The notes under the pieces were generated by a model. It was not told where the DNA came from, did no database searches, and saw only the letters and a list, made by a program, of their open reading frames with translations. The position numbers and the translations under genes are program-made. A DNA stretch of 64,000 nt from an uncultured Erythrobacter sp. (lineage in GTDB: Bacteria; Pseudomonadota; Alphaproteobacteria; Sphingomonadales; Sphingomonadaceae), in assembly GCA_947494705.1 (NCBI GenBank), contig CANLVN010000001.1:434001-498000 (forward strand), read 5' to 3'. This document shows positions 43,797 through 52,876 of this stretch, in pieces (position 1 is the first letter of the stretch; every line of letters starts with the position of its first letter).

Positions 43797-45983
43797 TTAT
43801 TCCGATATCCCTCTGGCTACATCGCGGTCACAACGCGCCATACGCGCCCTCAGCCTCTTTTCTTCAGATGGTGTAGAACGTCGACGATAGGCGTCCGGTA
43901 GGGCGAAGTATTCTTGCAGTGCTGCGACGGCTTCGGAAAACTGGCGATCCCGGACCATCGCCCCTGTCAGCCTATCCATGTAGTAACCGAGCTGCCATTC
44001 CCCGGCAGCATTCAATGGCACAGCCTGATCGATCGCCTGTCGGATCAAAGGTGCGAGCCTCGCAACCTTCTTCTTCGCGGGTTCAATATCGGCGGCATTG
44101 AACATCTTATCTGAAAGCTTCTGCATGTGGTCATAGTAATAGCGAATGCCGTCTTGTGCGGCCTCGCGCTCGGGATCTGACCACGATTTCCCAGCACAAA
44201 ACGCGCTTAGTTCATCAATGGATCGGAGTGCAGATCGATAATAATCCGACGATGGAACAACCTGCATTAGGGGCGACCCATACTCGAAACGCCCACACAG
44301 CGGTACACCTTTCGATGTCGCCTCAACACCCTCCGGTAATTGATCTCGGAAATCCTCTCGTGCGAGTTCGCAAAGAATACGTAGCCTGCCCTCCCGCTCA
44401 CCTGCTGGTTCGGAAGCCAATTCAAGAAGAAACTTCTTCAAGTCGGCGGCATGCTGGTCTGCTTGGCCTTCGCGGGCAGCACTTGCGGCTTCTTCTAACA
44501 GTCCAATTTCGCGCGCAGCAGCCAGGATTCTACTTTTGTCCCAGCGGTCAGAGTGAGCGACAAGAGAACTGAGCAGTATCCAGAGACGTTGCCGAATAAA
44601 CTTCAGTTTTCCTTCAACCTGCTCAGATCGATAATATGCCTCACCATAGGCACGACAAGCCTGTTTGGATTCGAACTTCCAATTTCCAAAGGCCGAACCG
44701 GTGTTACTTTCCGGCACGAAACGAACCGACACTGCTTTGCTCGCCTCGACCGGATCGTGTTCAAGTGCCATGAATCCTACCTCGTCGACAAATTCGACGA
44801 TTGCAGCATCCGCAGCGGCCATTGCCTCGCGTTTTTCATTCAGTCGAGCAGCTGTCTTCTTATAGCGCGCTGGGGAAATCAGTCCTCGACGGAATGCATT
44901 CTCGGCCTGAATGCTGTGATTGAGTTGAAATCGGCTATCCGCTCGACTTCCCGGTCGGTCGATCCTTTGGACTAGCACGCGAAGGCGTTTTTCGCGCCAT
45001 TCATCAACGAATGGGTAGCGACCATTTGCCAACGCTTTCTCTTCAAGCGCTTTGAGCCTCTTCGTCGATGAGTTTTCTTTTGCGTCTAGACGACCATGCT
45101 GAATCCAAGCATCAATCGCTGCACCTGCCCACACCTGCCCAAGTTCGCGTAAATTTGGCAAGCTATCAGGAAGGTCCGTTCGTTTTGCCTCAAGAACAAT
45201 TCGGATGATATCTGCAATCTTCTCGGAGGCATTGGCTTTTTCGAAAGACTCCCAGCTAGAATTAGCAGTCACCGTCCAATTTGGGTTGAAGGCTAGGCCC
45301 AAGGCTAGCTCGGAATGCCGGTCTTCATCGAAAATGTCCGTCGCCGCCAATAGCGCTTCTGTTCTTAGCAGTATTTCAAACTCACGCGTTGAACGCGGAT
45401 ATTGAAGCACCGATCCCGGCCAAAACCCCCTACCTACGGGGCCGCAGACAAAGCTCGAATCCCTGCCAATATCATCTCGACTGCCCCCTTCGAGGCTGGA
45501 GTCCGGATGCAACGTTGCGTCAGTCTCGCTTAGCATCAAGAATTCGTGGAGCTTGGCGAAACATGCGTTAAGTGCAACCATGTCCGCAGCGTTACCGCCT
45601 ATATCAGGGTGCAAGATTCTAGCGGCCCTCCGATAAGCACTCTTTGCGGAGGATAGATCAACCACGGACGCGGCATCAAAAAACTCAGGGAAACGCCCCC
45701 ACTCTTTCTCAAGCGCAGGAAGATGCATGACATCTTCTGACTGCTTTGCGGGAGGCCGAACGTATGACTCATAGATTGCTTCCAACGAGCCGGTGGATAC
45801 GTCCAGAAAATGCTCGATTGCCGCTATGAATGAGGTTGCAAAATCCCGCCGACGAGACGGGTTATTGAATTGCCGGTAGTAGAAGAACTGTTCTTTGGCA
45901 TCGAAAAACGCATGTAGCGCTTCACTCGAAACTGCGTTGTGTAACGCGGTTGCATCTGGGTTGTTATTCGCAACTAGAGACAT
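43797..45983 (-). CDS. Large protein with internal J-domain-like segment, unknown function
   Basis: Protein of 728 residues from the ATG at 45983 (an in-frame extension to 46172 overlaps traD and is rejected). Residues about 98-150 look like a J domain: FFDAASVVDLSSAKSAYRRA, then ARILHPDIGGN with the HPD tripeptide at 125-127, then a helix. J domains stimulate Hsp70 ATPase. The remaining sequence is mostly alpha-helical with charged coiled stretches and I recognise no other domain. Base composition is visibly lower in GC than the transfer genes. It occupies the cargo position between the integration module and the mobilisation module; defence or host-interaction is a guess. Confidence 0.8.
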   Translation of the reverse strand: MSLVANNNPDATALHNAVSSEALHAFFDAKEQFFYYRQFNNPSRRRDFATSFIAAIEHFLDVSTGSLEAIYESYVRPPAKQSEDVMHLPALEKEWGRFPEFFDAASVVDLSSAKSAYRRAARILHPDIGGNAADMVALNACFAKLHEFLMLSETDATLHPDSSLEGGSRDDIGRDSSFVCGPVGRGFWPGSVLQYPRSTREFEILLRTEALLAATDIFDEDRHSELALGLAFNPNWTVTANSSWESFEKANASEKIADIIRIVLEAKRTDLPDSLPNLRELGQVWAGAAIDAWIQHGRLDAKENSSTKRLKALEEKALANGRYPFVDEWREKRLRVLVQRIDRPGSRADSRFQLNHSIQAENAFRRGLISPARYKKTAARLNEKREAMAAADAAIVEFVDEVGFMALEHDPVEASKAVSVRFVPESNTGSAFGNWKFESKQACRAYGEAYYRSEQVEGKLKFIRQRLWILLSSLVAHSDRWDKSRILAAAREIGLLEEAASAAREGQADQHAADLKKFLLELASEPAGEREGRLRILCELAREDFRDQLPEGVEATSKGVPLCGRFEYGSPLMQVVPSSDYYRSALRSIDELSAFCAGKSWSDPEREAAQDGIRYYYDHMQKLSDKMFNAADIEPAKKKVARLAPLIRQAIDQAVPLNAAGEWQLGYYMDRLTGAMVRDRQFSEAVAALQEYFALPDAYRRRSTPSEEKRLRARMARCDRDVARGISE

Positions 45984-46032
45984 CAGTTCCCCGTCATTTT
46001 GAAACAGTCTTATGTAAGGTTCGGGTGGCTGT

Positions 46033-46293
46033 CTATTCCTCCGCCTCAAACGCGCGCTTCCCCTTGCGCCGGAACAGCACCAGCGCTTGCGCGCCATCAG
46101 GCCCGCGAAGCTTGGCGGCGACGGTGAGGAACGCGCCGTAGAGCGCGGCGCGATCATCACCGGTAAGCTCAACCAGATCGGCCTTGGCGGCCAGGCCGCC
46201 CAGCTCGATCAGTTGCCGGGTTCGCTCGCGGCGTTTGACTTGCCATTCGCGCATGTCGGTTCGTGCCTTTGCCGCCTCAAGTCGATACCGCAC
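46033..46293 (-). CDS. traD: Small conjugal transfer protein, TraD-like (Ti-type)
   Basis: Protein of about 86 residues; REWQVKRRERTRQLIELGG, KADLVELTGDDRAALYGAF and the end FRRKGKRAFEAEE fit the small TraD proteins accompanying Ti-type relaxases. The start is uncertain: GTG at 46293 overlaps traC by 17 bp, ATG at 46254 is an alternative. A relaxosome accessory role near oriT is expected. Transcribed away from the relaxase gene. Confidence 0.82.
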   Translation of the reverse strand: MRYRLEAAKARTDMREWQVKRRERTRQLIELGGLAAKADLVELTGDDRAALYGAFLTVAAKLRGPDGAQALVLFRRKGKRAFEAEE

Positions 46294-46582
46294 CGCCGTC
46301 GAGCGGGAGAGTGCCTTCCGGCTGTTTGCTAGCTTCACTCGCAGTACCGGGTGACTTACCCTGAAAGAAGGCTGTGCCGCGCTTGCGCCAGCCCTCCCCG
46401 ATTGCCTTGTCGGTATTGGTGGCAGCGCCGAGCAGTGCGCCCGCCAGCACATCGGCATCAAGCGTATCGGCACCGGTTGCCGTGACCAACGCGCCAAGGT
46501 CGCGCACACGGCGTTCCTTCAGTTGCTTTGCCTTGTCGGCAAGTGCCTTCAGTTCCGAATCAAAATCGCGGGGCTTGCGCAT
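46277..46582 (-). CDS. traC: Small conjugal transfer protein, TraC-like (Ti-type)
   Basis: Protein of 101 residues beginning MRKPRDFDSELKALADKAKQ; DLGALVTATGADTLDADVLAGALL and a W-R-K-R-G motif match relaxosome accessory proteins of Ti-type systems. Not related to the F-type TraC ATPase at 36,571. ATG at 46582; longer in-frame starts lie in the oriT region. First of two leftward genes divergent from the relaxase gene, the normal arrangement around a Ti-type oriT. Confidence 0.82.
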   Translation of the reverse strand: MRKPRDFDSELKALADKAKQLKERRVRDLGALVTATGADTLDADVLAGALLGAATNTDKAIGEGWRKRGTAFFQGKSPGTASEASKQPEGTLPLDGGAVST

Positions 46583-46696
46583 GGGAAGTCTCCATCGTTG
46601 GTGTGATGGTGCCATGATAATCGGTGAGCTTTCCCAATGCAGTAAGGTCGCCGGGACAGTGTGATACCGCCTAGTCCCGATCAGGATTTTATCATG

Positions 46697-46726
46697 AGAG
46701 GGCGCGCTTATACGTCGTGCCGACGT
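46697..46726 (-). other. Candidate origin of transfer (oriT)
   Basis: In the 173-bp gap between divergent traC and relaxase genes the minus strand reads TATAAGCGCGCCCTCT (46712-46697), close to the nick regions of MOBQ/RSF1010 and Ti-type origins (TAAGTGCGCCCT type). Next to it lies the palindrome ACGTCG-TGC-CGACGT (46712-46726). The nick would be expected within GCG/CCCT. Position and sequence agree, but the comparison is from memory. Confidence 0.65.
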
Positions 46727-46755
46727 GGCGTTTGCGGTGTAGCTGGATTGCCGAC

Positions 46756-49641
46756 ATGGCAATCTTTCACTTCAGCGCAAAGGTCATCGGAAGGTCGAGC
46801 GGGCGCAGTGCCGTGGCGGCAGCGGCCTATCGCGCGGGCGAACGGCTGCACGACGAGCGCATCGACAGAACCCACGATTTCACCAACAAGGCGGGCGTTC
46901 TCCATTCCGAAGTGATGCTGCCCAAAGGCGCGCCCGAAGCCTTCGCTGACAGGGCCACTTTGTGGAATGCGGTCGAGGCTGCCGAGAAGCGCAAGGATGC
47001 CCAGCTTGCCCGCGAGGTCGAGTTCGCCCTGCCCCGTGAACTATCGAAGAAGGACAACATCAGGCTGGCTCGCGAGTTCGTGAAAGCCGAGTTCGTCGAG
47101 AAAGGGATGATCGCCGATCTCAATGTCCATTGGGATATCACCGAGGACGGTAAGGCCAAGCCTCATGCGCATGTCATGCTGACCATGCGCGAGGTGACGA
47201 AGGAAGGCTTTGGCGCAAAGGTCCGCGACTGGAACAAAACCGCGCTGATCGAGCAATGGCGCGAGCACTGGGCCGATCATGTGAACCGCGCGATGGCCGA
47301 ACGCGACATCGATGCGCGGATCGATCACCGCAGCCTGGAAGCGCAAGGCATTGCGCTGGAGCCGCAGGACAAGATCGGTCCCGCCGCTTCTCGCATTGGC
47401 GGGCGTGGACTGGAAGCCGAGCGGATCGAGGAACACCGTGCAATCGCCCAGCGCAATGGCGACCGGATCATCGTTAACCCCGCGCTGTTATTGGATGCTA
47501 TCACGCACCAACAAGCCACCTTTACGCGACGTGACCTTGCTGCGTTCATCCACCGGCACAGCGTCGGCAAGGAGCAGTTCGATGCGGCCTACAATGCGGT
47601 TCGCGCATCGCCTGACCTAGTCGCCCTGGGCAAGGACGGACGCGGGCAGGAACGGTTCACTTCGCGGGCGATGATCGAAACCGAACAACGGTTCCGCCGT
47701 GCCGCTGATGCGATGGCTGTGCGCGCCAAACACAGCGTCAATGATGTGCAGCGAAATGTCGCATTCGTCAGCGCAGCGAAGCGCGGACTGGTTCTGTCCG
47801 GCGGGCAGAAATCGGCGTTCGAGCACGTCACCAAGGAGGGCGGTCTTTCGGTTGTCGTCGGCTATGCGGGAACGGGCAAAAGCGCCATGCTGGGCGTTGC
47901 ACGCGAGGCATGGGAAAGTGCGGGCTACAATGTACGCGGCGCGGCCCTGTCCGGCATTGCCGCCGAGGGTCTGGAGAACGGCTCCGGCATCGCATCGCGC
48001 ACCATCGCCAGCCTTGAGCATCAGTGGGGCAAGGGACGCGAACAGCTCACGGCCAAGGATGTGCTCGTCATCGACGAAGGGGGCATGGTCGGCACGCGCC
48101 AGATGGAGCGCGTGCTGTCCCATGCCGCCAAGGCCGGAGCCAAGGTTGTGCTGGTCGGCGACCAACAACAGCTTCAGGCCATCGAGGCTGGCGCGGCGTT
48201 CCGCGCAATCCATGAGCGCCACGGCGGTGTCGAGATCAGCGAGGTCCGCCGCCAGCTATCGGCATGGCAGCAGGATGCGACCAGACAGCTTGCTACGGGT
48301 CGCACCGGCGAAGCGATCCGCACCTATGAGCAACGCGGCATGGTCCATGCCACCGACACCCGCGAGGCCGCGCGTACCAATCTGATCGAGCGCTGGGATC
48401 AGGAACGGCAGGCCAGTCCCGGCGACAGCCGTATCATCCTTACCCACACCAATGACGAGGTGCGTGAGCTGAACCAGATGGCGCGCGCGAAGATGCGCGA
48501 GGCTGGCGCACTGGGAGCCGATGCCACGATCAAGGCGGCACGCGGTGAGCGCCAGTTTGCATCGGGCGACCGCATCATCTTCCTGCGCAACGAGCGCGGG
48601 CTTGGAGTGAAGAACGGCACGCTCGGCACGGTCGAAATGGCCAATCCGCAGTGCATTGCCGTGCGCGCCGACGATGGCCGCGACATCGTATTCGATACCA
48701 AGGAATATGCCCACTTCGATCATGGCTATGCGGCCACGATCCACAAGGCGCAGGGCATGACGGTGGATCGTGCCCATGTGCTCGCCACTCCGGGCATGGA
48801 CAGCCATTCCGCCTATGTCGCCATGTCGCGCCATCGCGAAGGGTTGGCCCTGCACTATGGCCGCGATGACTTTGCCGACCAATCCAAGCTTGTCCGATTG
48901 CTAAGCCGCGAGCGCGGCAAGGACATGGCGGGCGACTACAAGCCCGAGCAGGCCTTTGCCGAACTACGCGGCATCAGCTTCCGCGAGCGGATCGTGGAGA
49001 TGGTTCGGCAGGCGCCGGAGAAGGCCAGATCCATTTTCGGAAACTTTCGTCCGCAGGCCCGCCAGCTTGAACCAATCCCGGCGCAGGCAAGCACGCAAAA
49101 CGAACAGCGCCGTGCGGTCGAACGCTTTGCCCGCGCCCTCGGCGATATCGGCACGATGCAGGCCCAGGGCTTGCCCGTTCTCCCGCATCAGAAAGACGCG
49201 CTGGAGAAGGCAGGGAAGGCGCTCGATGCAATTCGGCCCCACGCCGCCACCGACCTCGCCAATGCGCTGGGCCGGCATCCTGAGTTGATTGCAGAGGCCG
49301 CTGGCGGGCGTAGCCAGGAAGCCATGCGTGCCATGAACCAAGAGGCCGCAGTGCGCACCGATCCAGCGCTGCGAACCGAGCGCTTTGTCAGCGACTGGCG
49401 GGGACTGAGCACGGCGCGCAAGCAACTTGAGCAGCAGGGCGACCGTGCAGGCGCTGCCCGCGTGTCGGCCAAGCTAACCGAGCTGGCGAAGGGGCTTGAA
49501 CGCGATCCGCAGGTCGAAGGCTTGCTGCGCGGCAAGGCCCGCGAACTCGGCATCGATCCGAAACCCGAACGCAGCATCGCAATCGAACTCACCGCAACCC
49601 TCACCCGCGAGCGCACCCGCTCTTTCGACATGGGCATTTAG
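46756..49641 (+). CDS. traA: Ti-type conjugative relaxase TraA (MobA plus RecD-like helicase)
   Basis: Protein of 961 residues that nicks oriT and unwinds DNA for transfer. The relaxase domain has Tyr25 in AAYRAGERLHDERI and the metal motif PHAHVML (His137, His139). The helicase part has Walker A GYAGTGKS at 369-376, Walker B VLVIDEGG and GDQQQLQAIEAG, and a C-terminal superfamily I part with HGYAATIHKAQGMTVD. The C-terminal 200 residues are helical. ATG at 46756 begins the family N-terminus MAIFHFSAKVIGRSSGRSA. Intact, in contrast to the T4SS genes nearby. Confidence 0.95.
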   Translation: MAIFHFSAKVIGRSSGRSAVAAAAYRAGERLHDERIDRTHDFTNKAGVLHSEVMLPKGAPEAFADRATLWNAVEAAEKRKDAQLAREVEFALPRELSKKDNIRLAREFVKAEFVEKGMIADLNVHWDITEDGKAKPHAHVMLTMREVTKEGFGAKVRDWNKTALIEQWREHWADHVNRAMAERDIDARIDHRSLEAQGIALEPQDKIGPAASRIGGRGLEAERIEEHRAIAQRNGDRIIVNPALLLDAITHQQATFTRRDLAAFIHRHSVGKEQFDAAYNAVRASPDLVALGKDGRGQERFTSRAMIETEQRFRRAADAMAVRAKHSVNDVQRNVAFVSAAKRGLVLSGGQKSAFEHVTKEGGLSVVVGYAGTGKSAMLGVAREAWESAGYNVRGAALSGIAAEGLENGSGIASRTIASLEHQWGKGREQLTAKDVLVIDEGGMVGTRQMERVLSHAAKAGAKVVLVGDQQQLQAIEAGAAFRAIHERHGGVEISEVRRQLSAWQQDATRQLATGRTGEAIRTYEQRGMVHATDTREAARTNLIERWDQERQASPGDSRIILTHTNDEVRELNQMARAKMREAGALGADATIKAARGERQFASGDRIIFLRNERGLGVKNGTLGTVEMANPQCIAVRADDGRDIVFDTKEYAHFDHGYAATIHKAQGMTVDRAHVLATPGMDSHSAYVAMSRHREGLALHYGRDDFADQSKLVRLLSRERGKDMAGDYKPEQAFAELRGISFRERIVEMVRQAPEKARSIFGNFRPQARQLEPIPAQASTQNEQRRAVERFARALGDIGTMQAQGLPVLPHQKDALEKAGKALDAIRPHAATDLANALGRHPELIAEAAGGRSQEAMRAMNQEAAVRTDPALRTERFVSDWRGLSTARKQLEQQGDRAGAARVSAKLTELAKGLERDPQVEGLLRGKARELGIDPKPERSIAIELTATLTRERTRSFDMGI

Positions 49642-49651
49642 GAGAAACGAT

Positions 49652-50422
49652 ATGGAAGACGATCTCATCGAAGAAGTGCAACTTGACCTCGAAGTCGAGG
49701 AACCACCAACCCCTAAACCAGAACCGGAGGCTGTGACGGAATCCGATCCGGCAACGGAAGCGTTTGCCCGCCTCGAAGGCGAAATGGCAATGGTGCGCCA
49801 TACGGTCCAGAACATGGCCAGGGAGCGAGCTGACATCGTGATCCCTGACTACACCGCCACGCTTGGCAAGATGGCCAATCAGCTAGAGCAGGTGTCCGAC
49901 AGGCTGGCAGCCATCGGCAGCAAGCCTGCCATCGAGCTGACCCCGGAAGACATCGCGGTTCAGATCAAGCGCGCCTCGCTCGACATGCTGCGCGATGCCA
50001 GCGACCTGTTCCGGCACGGGCGCAAAGACCTGGACCTTGCAACCGGTCGGCTCGCTGCAATTGTCGGGCGTGTCCGCACGGAGGCCGAGCAGAAGCGTCA
50101 GACCTGGCGTTTTGCTGGCATGGGGTTGGCTGCCGGGATCATGCTCTGGTCAATCCTGCCTGGCACCATCGCGCGCGCCATGCCCGAAAGCTGGCATTGG
50201 CCCGAACGGATTGCTCGCAAGGCCGTGGGAGAGCCAACCATTGTTGAGGCAGGAATAAGGCTGATCCGGTCACAGAACCCTGAGGCATGGGAAGCGTTGA
50301 TGGTGACCCACAGCACACTGAACGCGAACCGCGAAAAATTGGACCGATGCACCGAGAAGGCGCGGAAGGAGGAAAGGTCGGTCAGTTGTTCAATTCAGAT
50401 AGACCAACCAGACCCATTGTGA
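49652..50422 (+). CDS. DUF6118 family membrane protein
   Basis: Protein of 256 residues: an acidic, Pro-rich N-terminus (residues 1-45), a helical coiled segment, one membrane helix near 152-170 (GMGLAAGIMLWSILPGTIA) and a C-terminal domain after PESWHWPERIA, the signature I associate with DUF6118 proteins following TraA relaxases. Start 10 bp after traA, so cotranscribed. Possibly a relaxase partner at the membrane or an entry-exclusion-type protein; unproven. Confidence 0.8.
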   Translation: MEDDLIEEVQLDLEVEEPPTPKPEPEAVTESDPATEAFARLEGEMAMVRHTVQNMARERADIVIPDYTATLGKMANQLEQVSDRLAAIGSKPAIELTPEDIAVQIKRASLDMLRDASDLFRHGRKDLDLATGRLAAIVGRVRTEAEQKRQTWRFAGMGLAAGIMLWSILPGTIARAMPESWHWPERIARKAVGEPTIVEAGIRLIRSQNPEAWEALMVTHSTLNANREKLDRCTEKARKEERSVSCSIQIDQPDPL

Positions 50423-50481
50423 GCGCGGCAGATTCTCGTTCATATGAACCAGAAACCAAGGCAAAGACCATCTGGACAAAT

Positions 50482-50499
50482 GGTAACGTATATGTTACC
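50482..50499. promoter_or_regulatory. Inverted repeat before the toxin-antitoxin pair
   Basis: GGTAAC-GTATAT-GTTACC, 6-bp arms around 6 bp, 15 bp before the toxin start codon. Placement fits an operator for the HTH antitoxin (autoregulation). Confidence 0.55.
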
Positions 50500-50513
50500 C
50501 AAGGCGGTGTAAT

Positions 50514-50852
50514 GTGATTATTGAAGAGTATGTCCGTGAGGATGGTTCCTGCCCCTTCCGGGGCTGGTTTGACGATCTTGATGTCCAGGCATCCGCCAAG
50601 GTGGCTACGGCTATCGTCCGCATGGAACTGGGCAATCTGTCGAACGTCAAATGGATCGGCAAAGGGCTTGGCGAATACCGGATCGACTGGGGGCCAGGAT
50701 ACCGCCTCTATTTAACAAGGGACGGGGATCAGTTGGTCATTCTCTTCGTGGGCGGGACCAAGAAGCGGCAACAGGCGGATATCAGGCAGGCAACCGCGTT
50801 GCTGGATGAATACAAGAGCCGGAAAGCCAAAGCAAAGAAGGCAAGGAGTTGA
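50514..50852 (+). CDS. HigB-like type II toxin (RelE/ParE superfamily)
   Basis: Protein of 112 residues with GTG start. CPFRGWFDDLDVQASAKVA, LSNVKWIGKGLGEYRI and GPGYRLYLTRDGDQLVILFVGGTKKRQQADI are typical of phage-derived Gp49-like/HigB toxins (ribosome-dependent RNases). The gene precedes its antitoxin, the usual order for higBA, and overlaps it or nearly so. Likely stabilises the mobilizable element. Confidence 0.9.
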   Translation: MIIEEYVREDGSCPFRGWFDDLDVQASAKVATAIVRMELGNLSNVKWIGKGLGEYRIDWGPGYRLYLTRDGDQLVILFVGGTKKRQQADIRQATALLDEYKSRKAKAKKARS

Positions 50853-50857
50853 GCAAA

Positions 50858-51181
50858 GTGGCACTGACACGCGATTTCAAGGAAACGGTGAAGGAACGCG
50901 CTGAGCGCGATCCGGCGTTCGCCAAGGCCATGCTGGATGAAGCTGCGACCGCATTTCTCAACGGCGAACCCCACGTTGCGCGCCTGATTTTGCGTGACCT
51001 TGTGAATGCGTCAGTCGGCTTCGAAGGCCTCGCCGCTGAAACCAATCGACCGAGCAAGAGCCTGCACCGGATGCTTTCAGAGAAAGGCAATCCGAGTATG
51101 GACAATCTCGCCGCCATCTTCGGCGCGGTTCGAAAGCAATTGGGTGTGGAATTTGAAGCGCACGGCGTGAAGGCAGCGTGA
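50858..51181 (+). CDS. HigA-like antitoxin with helix-turn-helix
   Basis: Protein of 107 residues. GTG at 50858 is favoured since AAGGAG stands nine bases before; a TTG at 50849 is an alternative. The C-terminal half has an XRE-like HTH (GFEGLAAETNRPSKSLHRML, NPSMDNLAAIF). N-terminal helices (FKETVKERAERDPAFAKAML) probably bind the toxin. Partner of the HigB-like toxin. Confidence 0.9.
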   Translation: MALTRDFKETVKERAERDPAFAKAMLDEAATAFLNGEPHVARLILRDLVNASVGFEGLAAETNRPSKSLHRMLSEKGNPSMDNLAAIFGAVRKQLGVEFEAHGVKAA

Positions 51182-51305
51182 GCGTGTTTCAGAATTCACT
51201 AAATGCAACAATCTGCCAATTCGGACTGTCCAGCACCTGCAAATACCTTGGCCAATCTTGTCTCAATCGCTCGCACAATCGACATCGGCTTGTTATTGAA
51301 TCGCA

Positions 51306-51920
51306 ATGAGAAGCGGGGAAATTCCTTTCAAGTTCGACATGGGCGAATTGGTGGCGCGCGCTCGACGGCAAGTGAAGGGCCGCTTGGGCGACGTGACACT
51401 GAACCTGCCCTTCGTCAGCATTGCGGTCAGCCCGAAAGATCGGGAGCGCCAGGTGGCGCGCGAGCTCGTTATCCGGCTGCGGGACCGGCGGGTGTTGTCC
51501 GCATGGGAATGTTGCGACGGCTGCATTGACAACGCCCTCAAGTCGCTGGGCGAAGTACGGCAGATCATAGTGGACAAGCAGGTGGAGCTAGCCGAGCTGC
51601 AAGACGGGCCGCTTTATCTGCTACTCGATGCGATGGCCTTGGGCATTCGCCAGTTCCAAACCTTCGAGGAGCTACTGCGCCGCGATGACGATGCGCCGCC
51701 GCACCCGCGCTTCGGAGATTTCCACCGGCCGCCGGATACTCGGCAGGCCTACTTCGACGGGTTGGAGGTTTTGCGCGGCCACCTCAGCCGTTGCCTTGGG
51801 CAGATCGCGGCCATCGCTGGAATGCCAGCGCTAAGCGAAGGTGTGCTCGCTGAATATCAAGGCCCGTGGCAGCTAGAGGCTTATCGCGAACCGCCTGCTC
51901 TGCCCGCTGCGGACGGCTAG
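51306..51920 (+). CDS. Protein of unknown function near the right end of the mobilizable element
   Basis: Unrecognised protein of 204 residues. A hydrophilic N-terminus leads to a Cys cluster (WECCDGCIDNAL, about residue 68-79), then helical sequence with a long Leu-rich stretch (LYLLLDAMALGIRQF). The start is uncertain (ATG 51306 or 51339; neither has a strong ribosome-binding site). The next gene follows 17 bp later in the same direction, suggesting they function together. No family name is offered. Confidence 0.65.
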   Translation: MRSGEIPFKFDMGELVARARRQVKGRLGDVTLNLPFVSIAVSPKDRERQVARELVIRLRDRRVLSAWECCDGCIDNALKSLGEVRQIIVDKQVELAELQDGPLYLLLDAMALGIRQFQTFEELLRRDDDAPPHPRFGDFHRPPDTRQAYFDGLEVLRGHLSRCLGQIAAIAGMPALSEGVLAEYQGPWQLEAYREPPALPAADG

Positions 51921-51937
51921 GCGAAGGGAAGGGGCCT

Positions 51938-52696
51938 GTGTGGAATTGGTTTAAGAAGAAGCCACGCCAGTCTGACGATGAATTGCGGGCGCTGGCGGAA
52001 CAGCTCATTGGGCCACAGTCGCTTGCCGTAGCTCTGGCTGAAACTGTGCGCGACTATACCGCCGCCGTTCAAGCCGGGAAGCTCTCATATCCAGCCTACC
52101 GCCGCGAAGGTGCGAGCGTCGTGGAGATATGGGCGGACCTCAGGATTGAAGCCCTCCACAAGATGTTCAACTTCGAGCAGTCGGACCCCTTCTTGTTGTC
52201 CGATCAGCGCCGCCAAGAGGATTTGTTGGCCTGCTTCCTCGACGACCGGGCCCACCTCGAAATGCCTCAGCCGCGTGGCGCAGTGATCCCCGACACCATA
52301 CAGGGGATGTTCCAGGTCTATCTCTACCTCGACGCAGCCGGATCGGAGGTAGCCGACAGGGAAACGGATCGGGCTGGGCTTAAGCTGGACGGGCGGTCCA
52401 TCCTCGACCGGATCGAATCAGAGTGCGCCGAGCTGCGGCCCAGGCTGGCAGCGTTCAAGGCTGGTACGGGCGACGGTACGTTCCCAGCAACAATGATCGA
52501 GCTGTTGTATGCCGACGTAACCGCGAAGGCCAAATCCATCGCGCTGTCTGCCAAATTTGGACCTCACTACGAAAGCGGCATCAAGTTCGTGGAGGCCCAG
52601 CTAGCGAAGCAAGGGGATGATCCGTCCGGCTTCCGGGCGTCAGTGGCGCGAGTGATGGCTGCCAAAGACCCCGACCACCTCGCTGCTCAGAGTTAA
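51938..52696 (+). CDS. Protein of unknown function, last gene of the mobilizable element
   Basis: Unrecognised protein of 252 residues. GTG at 51938 follows AAGGGAAGGGG; the product starts MWNWFKKKPRQSDDE, a short aromatic/basic membrane-interaction-like N-terminus seen in several small phage and element proteins. The remainder is helical and soluble. Paired with the upstream unknown gene and located 230 bp from the tRNA attachment site, a typical cargo position for defence or accessory genes; no such function can be shown. Confidence 0.68.
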   Translation: MWNWFKKKPRQSDDELRALAEQLIGPQSLAVALAETVRDYTAAVQAGKLSYPAYRREGASVVEIWADLRIEALHKMFNFEQSDPFLLSDQRRQEDLLACFLDDRAHLEMPQPRGAVIPDTIQGMFQVYLYLDAAGSEVADRETDRAGLKLDGRSILDRIESECAELRPRLAAFKAGTGDGTFPATMIELLYADVTAKAKSIALSAKFGPHYESGIKFVEAQLAKQGDDPSGFRASVARVMAAKDPDHLAAQS

Positions 52697-52852
52697 ACCA
52701 ACTCAGATGATCGAGAGGAAGAGTTGGGGAAATTCAATCTGTGAGTTTTCATAAGGCGAACGCCTAAACAGGCGTACCCACCGAATTGGTCAGAATCGAA
52801 TTACGCCAGTCCAGCCACTTCCGAAGTCATACCACCCGGTCCCACGCAAATT

Positions 52853-52876
52853 GTGGGAACGCCTGTGGTATCGATT
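52853..52876 (+). repeat. Right copy of the terminal 24-bp repeat
   Basis: Counterpart of 41787-41810 (20 of 24 identical). It is 52 bp inside the tRNA-side attachment site and preceded by CCCAC-7 nt-GTGGG. The 231-bp gap 52697-52927 contains no gene. Confidence 0.55.

Noticed and set aside
46277..46582. Considering this traC as the missing half of the F-type TraC
   Set aside because: It is a small Ti-type relaxosome protein of 101 residues, unrelated to the VirB4-like ATPase.
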